A stretch of DNA of 21,000 nt from IMG/VR virus record IMGVR_UViG_3300020465_000114, positions 1-21,000 of that record; one strand, 5' to 3'. The DNA is from a virus. How positions within the stretch are numbered: the first letter of the stretch is position 1; every line of letters starts with the position of its first letter. Positions 5,351-14,300 of this stretch are shown one piece after another. The notes below the pieces were generated by a model that did no database searches, had not been told where the DNA came from, and worked only from the letters and a program-made list of their open reading frames with translations. The translations under genes were made by a program, and so were the position numbers.

Positions 5351-8300
5351 AACGAATTTGATGTAAATCCTAAAACAAAGATTACAAATGAGATTAGTAT
5401 TGGTACTACTACATTAGATGTTGACTCAACTCTTGGTTTTCCTGATACAGGAAAGCTTATTATGTTGGATGTTGATAATCAACCAGTATCTTTAGCATAT
5501 ACTGGAAAGACAGTTAACCAATTTTTTGATATTACAGGCATTAATAATACATTTCCAGCAGGAACTGATGCTAGAATAGATGATTATTCTTATGCTTATG
5601 TTGGTGTTAATACTACAGAACAAATTCAAGTAAGAATTGGTGCTGCTCTTCAAGATATTGATTTTAAAGAACCTAATTTCTCTTATGAACCAGGTGATGT
5701 TATAAGACTTCAATCACTTGGAGTACAATCTCAGTTAGAAAAAGCAGTTAATTTTATTGGAAATATAAAAACTAAGTGGGAATTAAAAAATATTACACTT
5801 CTTGATGAAGATCAAAGAACATATCAATTTACAACTTGGGACACTCAATATTTAAGAGCAGGACATACCTTCATAATGAAGAGTCGTGATCCTATTCCTG
5901 TAGTGGTTACTGGTTCAGTTACTCAAATTACTTCTCCATATACATTTGAAGTAATCTTATCTAATAATATTTCATTAGTAAAAATTTGGGATCTTGAAAA
6001 TCAAATATTAAAAGGTGATTCTTCAAAATATCCTTATATTAACAATTATATTACTAATGTTCTTAATACTTATGTAAGGACTAGAACTGGTGATGTTTTA
6101 GTTGCTACTAACTCTATTCCATCATATGAGAATAAGGAAATTAATCCTTATGATAGAAAGATATCTTATACTGGTCGTTTAGTCAGTCAGGAAGAAATTC
6201 CTTTGACAACTACTACTGATCATGGATTTTATACTGGAGATACTCTTTATTATAAGGCTGGAGTTACTTTAGTTGTAAGTACCACTTCTGATGGATTAAC
6301 ATTTGAAACTCCAATTGATAGTAGATTTAATAATATAGATGATGGAGTTTATTATGTAAGAAGAGTAGATGCTAATAGAATTAAAATGTCCCGTAGTAAG
6401 GGAAATTTATATAATGACATCTATGTTGAATTTACAGGAGATGTAGAAGATAATTTATTCATATATTATGAATTTAAGGATAAAATATTTGATGCTCAAA
6501 AAACAGTAAGAGCTCTTCTTCCACCAGATAAAAAGAGTGGAAGTTATGTTACGCCTCCTGGATATACAGGTATTTTAAATAATGGCGTAGAGATAATGAA
6601 CTATAAATCTCAAAATAGTACAGTCTACTATGGAGATGTTAGATCATTTGAAGTTAAGAGAGGTGGTTACAATTATGATGTTGTAAATCCTCCTGTTCTC
6701 GTAATTAATGATGATGTTGGAGTTGGAGCAACTGGTACTGTTGCTACTCAAGGTGAATTTGAAAGAATTGAAATACTTAATACTGGATATGACTATGTTG
6801 ATACTCCTGTTGTCTTAATTAGTGGTGGTAATGCTGAAGAGGATGCAGAAGCAGAAGTAAGAACTATTGCAGTTCCTCATGAATTACCTTTTAATGCTGG
6901 TGAAGAATCTAAAGGAAGTAGAGGAGTTGATTTAACTAACAATACTATTGGATTTACTACTTTCCATAAATTTAGAGATGCTGAAGAGATTATCTATGAA
7001 TCTAGGGATTTAGATCGTGTGGTTGGTTTAGTTACACAATCATCTTACTATGTTTCTGTAGTTGATAATTATATTATTAAATTACATAATAAAGAGCAAG
7101 ATGCTATTGAAGGAATTAATGTTGTTGATCTAACTGATTATGGTCAAGGTAGACAATTTATTAAAACGGCTCAATTAAAGAGAATAGTTTCTAGTGTAGA
7201 AATAACTAAGAAAGGAAAAGGATATCAAAATAAGAAAAGAACAATTAGAACTACTGGGATAAGCACTGCTGCTAATACTTTTGCTATTCCTTCACATGGA
7301 TATTTGAATAAAGAAATAGTTCAATATACTGCACCAGAAACTGGAGATTCCGTTACTGGATTATCTTCTAATGATGATTATTATGTTGTTAAGAAGAGTG
7401 AAGATGAATTTGGTCTAAGATTAGTAGGTGTTGGATCTACAGCAAAGGATTATTATTGGAATAATGTTATTCCTGTTGATATAACAAAAGGTGGTGGTGG
7501 ATCATTTAACTATCAACCTATTGTAGCTAGGGTAGAAGGGTCTATAGGGGTCTCTACAAGAGCAGGAGGGCAAGACTTCCAAGCAGTGCTTCAACCTGTT
7601 GTAAGGGGTTTAGTGACCTCTGTAGACCTTACTCAGAATGGAGTAGGGTATGGTGCTTCTGAGATTGTTAATTTCAATAGACAACCTGTAATTACTTTTG
7701 AGAATGGTGAGTTAGCACAAGCAAAACCAGTTATTAATAATGGACAAATAACTTCCATTATGATACAAAATTCTGGTAGAAATTATCATGCACCTCCTGA
7801 TGTTACTATTAAGAGTGCTGATGGTGATTTTGCTCAATTAACTCCTATTATTGATACTGGAAAATTAGTAGAAATTAAAGTTATTAAGGGTGGAGCAGGA
7901 TATGTAAAAGATGAAACTGATATCATTATCAAATCACCTGGAGCAACTGCTCAAGTAGAAGCTACTATTCGTACATGGCAAGTCAACTTATTCCAAAGAA
8001 ACTTTAATAATATTGAAAGTGATGATGGTGTATTGGATGAGAACCTTTCTCATGACAAATTACAATATTCTCATATCTATGTTCCTAGAGCATTAAGAGA
8101 ATCTACTTATGCTATATCTGGGGAAGCAATAGATAATACTCTTTATGGAACACCAGATCTAGTTAAACTGGATGGATCTGAAGTTGCTAGTTCTGAACAT
8201 TCGCCCATATTAGGATGGGCTTATGATGGGCATCCAATATATGGTCCTTATGCATTAACTAATACTGATGGATCTGGATCTATTGGTGAAATGACGTCTG

Positions 8301-11300
8301 GATATGAATTAAAGGTTGGAGATGTTTTAGTAACTGATGCTGTAGATGCAACTAATAGACCTCCTGTTTCTGTATATCCTGCTGGATTCTTTGTAGAAGA
8401 TTTTGTATATACTGGAAATGGAGATTTAGATGAGCATAATGGTAGATTTGCTATAACTCCAGATTATCCAAAAGGAACATATGCTTATCATGCTACTATA
8501 AATGCTCAAAATGATTCTACTGGACCTTTTGAGAATTATAGATCTCCTGCTTTCCCTTATTTCATAGGAAAGAGTTTTAAATCTAAACCAAATCCATTTA
8601 ATTTTAGTATTGAGTCAAATCAAGATGAGTATGATATAGAAACAGGTGAATGGTTAAGAAATACAAGAGATTACCATACTAACTCTGTTAGAAGTGGATA
8701 TGATTATATTTTCAATTCTAATGATGTAAAAGAGCAAACATTAGAAATAACTGAAACCTCTTTGGGACATATTAATAATATAGGAATCACCAGTGGTGGA
8801 ACAAAATATAAGATGGGTGATGAAGTTGAATTTGATAATGCTGGTACTAATGGTAGAAATGCTAATGCAGAGGTTGCTAGAGTTGCTGGTAAAGTAATTG
8901 ATACTGTTAGTCTTGCTACTACTAGTTTTGATAATGTTGAATTTGTTCCTTCTAGAACTTCAACTACATTTGTAGGAGTTACCACTGCTCCTCATAATTT
9001 ATTAAACAGAGATATAGTTAGAATTTCTGGACTTTCTACAAACGTTGGTGGTCTTTCTGCTAGTTATTCTGTAGGGGTTACTAGTGAAGCTTTATCTTTG
9101 ACTGTTGGAATGGCAGCAACAACTAATAGTGGACAAGTAGAATGGGTTAATGTTGGTGGTGCTTTAGGTAATTCATCTTTAAGAGATAATGATATTCTTA
9201 TAGTAGATCAAGAAAAGGTTAAAGTATTAGACATTAATGTAGATGCTGGACAAATTCTTGTTAGAAGAGCACAGAGTGGTACTACAGCAGGGATTCATAG
9301 TAGTAGAGCAATCTTATTTGAAGATCCTAGAACCTTTAGTTTCCAAGTAGCAGGAATATCAACTACTAAGAAATTTAGACTTAATAGACAACAATATTTC
9401 TATCCTGCAGATGTAGTTGGAATGGGAACTGCCAGAGGAACTGCTAGATCTACTGGTTATGGAACAACTATAAGCTTTAGTAGAACTATAGGGTTGGGAT
9501 TGACACAAGTTTGGGTTCCTTCTCAATCTCTCTGGTTTGCTGATCATGGATATCAATTAAATGATGAAGTTGTTTATTCTGCTAATGGTGGTACACCTAT
9601 TAAAGCTTATAGTGGAGTAACTGCAACTCCTTATAGAAATCTTGATACTTATGATAATCTATATGCTGTTCCTCTTGATTCTAATACTATTGGTTTGTCT
9701 ACAGGTAGAGTTGGTCTTGGAAGTGATTCTAATGGTTATTATGTGGGTGTTAATAGTTCACTTGTACCATCTACACTTTACTTCCCTACTCAAACTTTAA
9801 CTGGAGTAGGAAATACTCATAGTCTACTTACTAGACTTACTGATACAATTAGTGGAAAAGTTACTCAAAATGTAGTTACTGTTTCTACAGCTACAACTCA
9901 TATCTTAGAAAAAGATGATACTGTCTTTGTATCTGTAAAACCAATAGGTGTTACTACAGTTACTGTAAAATATAATGATTATAATAGAAGAATAGTTTTT
10001 GACCCTCAAGATTTTGTTGCTGGTGATGTAGATCTCTCTTTAAATACCATTTCTGTAACTGAAGGTGTTTTCAATTTAGGAGATAAAGTAATTCATACTG
10101 CTTCAACTCCATCTGGTGGATTAGTAGATGAGAAAATGTATTATGTTATTTTCTATGATAAGACTAATATTCGTTTGGTTGAAGATAGAATTCAGGTACA
10201 ATCAACAAATCCAAAATTTGTAGATATTACTAGTGCTTCTGCTGGAACTTTATCTAAAGTCAATCCTTCATTATTGGCTAGAAAGAATCAACAGATTAAA
10301 TTTGACTTATCAGATTCTTCTCTATCATTTATTGATAATGGAGAGACATATTCTGCTTTTGACTTAAATTTATATATTAACAGTGAATATACTGATGAAT
10401 TCGTTACTACAGAGAAAAATGATGCTTATGAAGTCCTTAAGACTGGAAGAATTGGTATAGATGCTACAGCAAATCTTCTTTTAACTTTAACTGATGATAT
10501 TCCTAAAAATCTTTTCTATAAGTTTAGTCAGGATAATATTTCTATCATCCCTGATGTAAAGAAACAGATAGTTATTGATACTTTAGTTTCTAATTTTAAT
10601 CAGATTAATATAAGAGCAACATTCTATGATGGTAATTGGAGTGTTAGTGGGGTAGGAGCTACTACTTTCCAATATAACATCCCAAATACTCCAGATGTAA
10701 CTTCATACACTAAAGCTAATTCTAAACCAGTATATGAAACTACTTCTAAAACAGCAGAAGGAGCTATACTTAAATTTAAGGTGAAGAGTGGTGGAGCAAT
10801 GTACAAGATTGCTCCTAGAGTAAGTGGAGTAGGTGCTGGTACTACTGTTAGGTCTGGAATTGGAAGTGGAGCAATTCTTACTGCAGAAACCTCCTCTATA
10901 GGTCAAATTACTAAGACTCGTCTTAATAGTATTGGTTTTGATTATCCTTCAGATAAGACTTTAAAAGTTATTCCTAATCTTCCTGATATTGTAGAAGTAG
11001 AAAGATTGAATACTTTGGGTTCTATTGGTATAACATCTCAAGGAAGGAATTATTTGGTATCACCCGATTTGGTTATTCAAGATGGATATACTAAACAAGT
11101 GTTAAATGATGTTGATCTTGAATATGCTTTAGGTGATACAGAAGTTAGAATAGTAAAAAATACAGAAGGAATCTATGATGTACCTCCAATAATTTTACCA
11201 GTTGGTAACTCTAATGGTGTAGTTATTAGAGATCTTTTGTATAGTAATACTGGTGGTGGTACTTCTACAGGTAAACCTAATACTGTTAGACTTTATATTG

Positions 11301-14300
11301 ATGATGTTTTCCAAGAAGCAGAAGATTTCAATAAAGGTGGATGGTTCCCTGGTGAGAAGTTCATGTTGGAGAATGTGAGCGTTGGTCTAGGAAGTACAGG
11401 TACAGGTTATAATTCAAAAGAATATAATTACCATTTATGGGAAGTAACTGCTGCTAGTGGTCAAATTGGTGGTGCTAATGCATTCATTGAATTTACTTTC
11501 CCTGATGGATTTATTGGTGTTGGAAGAACACCAGGTAAGATGGTTCCTGGTAGGTCATTTGCAAGAGCAATCTTAAAAGAACACTTCCCAGTATATGAAC
11601 CAGTAGTATTAAAACAAAGTGAATTCTTTACTGGAGAAACAGTAGAAGATGAAGTAGGTGCTCAAGGTATTATTCAAAGGTGGGTTCCTGAAAGTAATAC
11701 ACTGACTATTTCTGCTCAACAGGAATTTGATGTAGGGTCTAAAATTAAGGGATTAAGTTCTAGAGTACAAGCATATATTAAAAAGAATGTTAGTTTTGCA
11801 GCAGAAATTGCAACTGGTGCTGGTGCAACAGTAAATCATGGATTCCAATCTGATTCTGGTTTCTTAAACAATAGTTTCCAAAGACTTCCAGATAATGGAT
11901 ATTATCAAAGATTTGCTTATGCTTTAAGATCTCAAGTTCCTATTGATAAATGGGGTGATGATGTAAAAGCATTAAGTCATGTTGCTGGATTTGATAGATG
12001 GTCTGATTTAGAAATTGAAAGTAAAGATCCAGATGCTGTTATTACTAGAACAGAACCTGCTAACTTTGAATTAGTTGCTGAACAGCAATGTTATGGTGAT
12101 GTACAGTCATATCCTGATTTTGATGATGTAAGTGAAATTACAGTTGATGTAGCAGGTCAAATAATCTCTAAAGAAGTTTTATTTGCTAATAGACCTATTA
12201 CTGATTATTATCAGTCTATTGGAAATAGAGCACTTGATATAGATGATTTTAGTGCTACATTTAATGATAGAGAAAGACCTACTAAATTCTCCACTGTTGG
12301 TGAATTTACAGATAATGATGTATTCAATAAAATCTTTACTTTAGTAAAAGATCAAACTTATTCTGATGAAAGACAATTCTCTATTGTTTCTCTTCTTCAG
12401 CATGATAATGTTGCATATATTAATGAGTATGCAACTGTAGAAACATATCCAGAATTAGGAACTTTTGATTATGCTCCTAAGAAAGAAGGTTGGGATTTAA
12501 CTTTTGTTCCTAATAAAAATGAATATAATTTATATGATATTTCTAGTGTTTCTATAAGTGTTAAAGATAATATTGTTGGTGTAGCAAGTACTGCTTTAGG
12601 TGATTCATGTTACTTGGATGATTCTCAAACTAATATTGGTGCTAATGTAAGAAAAAATATTGTTGAATTTGGAGTAGATTATAGAGCTGCTCATATTATG
12701 GTTCAACTTGAAAATAATGTTCAAGAGTTTGTAGGAAGTGAATTTAACCTCATTCATGATGGTACTAAGGTAGCACTTAACCAATATGGAGATCTTACTA
12801 ATAGTCTTTCTCCTGATTCTTTAGATGTTGGGTTTGGAACCTATTATGCTACAATTGAAGGTGGTCATGTTAAATTAGATTTCCATGAAGCAGTAGGTGC
12901 TGCTGTTACAGCAAATGCTTCCTTTATTGCTTTAGAGAAATATGGTTCTGTTGGTGTTGGATCTGTAACTTTAGATATTGGTAGACTTACTTCAAACAAA
13001 CAAACTGTTGGTGTAGGGTCTACTGCTACTCCTATAGCATCTTATGGAACAGATGGTTCTGGATTCGATTTTAAAGCAACTACTGGATATTACTTTGTAT
13101 CTGTAGAGGGTGCTAATGCTGCTTCTACTGGACAGTATGAGTGTTTTGAGGTTGCTGTTTTAAACTCATCATCTAATGTAGTAACTGTTGATTATGCTAA
13201 TGTTGGTCTTAATACTACTAGTTTGGGAACTGTTGATGCTCAATTGGTAGGTGATAGTGTAGATATAACTTATAGTCCTAGAGCTGGTGCTTCTGTCCAT
13301 GTCAAGACCTTTGGTATTGAGATGCAGATTTATGATAATATTCCTTTAGCACCTAGCTTAGATTTAGACAATACAGAATGGTATAGTAAATTTGGTAGAT
13401 ATGTTGGAACTAAATTAGATCTTCAAACTGCATTTAACTTAAAGCATGATGAAAAGCAAATTTTTAGAAGAATATTTGATGGTTCTAGTGATGCTGGAAC
13501 AGGTGGTAATGGAATCAACTTAACTAATAATACTGTTGATATTCCTGATCATTACTTTGTTACAGGAGAAAAGGTTAATTATAGTTACACTGGTTCAAGT
13601 ACTGTTAATGCTGTAGGAATTAAAGCTGCTACCGTTGCTGGAGTAAGCACTACTAAACTTCCTAATGAATTATATGTTGTTAAATTCTCTAATTCTGGAT
13701 TAAGATTTGCTGAAAGTGCTGCTAAAGCTTTACAACAGGTTCCAGAAACATTTGAATTAAATTCAGTTGGTATAGGAACTTCTCATCATATTACTGCTAC
13801 TAATCAGAATTCCAAATCATTAGTAACTATTGATAACATGATTCAGTCTCCTATTGCAGGAACTGCTGTTACTACTGCTTTATCAGCAGCTATAGTATTT
13901 GGACAGAATACTCCTGTAGTTGGAATAACGTCATTTGCCGCTGCGGACTTAGTTAAAATCGACGACGAGATCTGTAAAGTATTAGACGTAGGAGTTAACG
14001 GGAATAATCTAACTTTATTGAGGGGTCAATTAGGAACTCCTGTGGAAGCTCATAGTAATGGATCTGTTATTACTAAGTTAAGTGGAAATTATAATATTGC
14101 ATTAAATACCCTTCATTTTGCTCAAGCACCAAAAGGAAATACTCCTTTAAGTACTACTTCTGACCCAGATGAAACTTCTTGGGTTGGTCTTGTTACTCAT
14201 TCTACTTTCCACGGTAGAATCTTTACTAGAACTGCACCTCCAAGGTCTACCAAAGAAACTTATACTACTAATGCAGTTTTTAATGATATTTCAGATCAAT

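Noticed and set aside
8704-8985. Minus-strand ORF of 93 aa within the giant gene
   Set aside because: It is a shadow of the repeat-rich + strand frame: hydrophobic and Thr/Val-rich by complement, with no supporting start signal.
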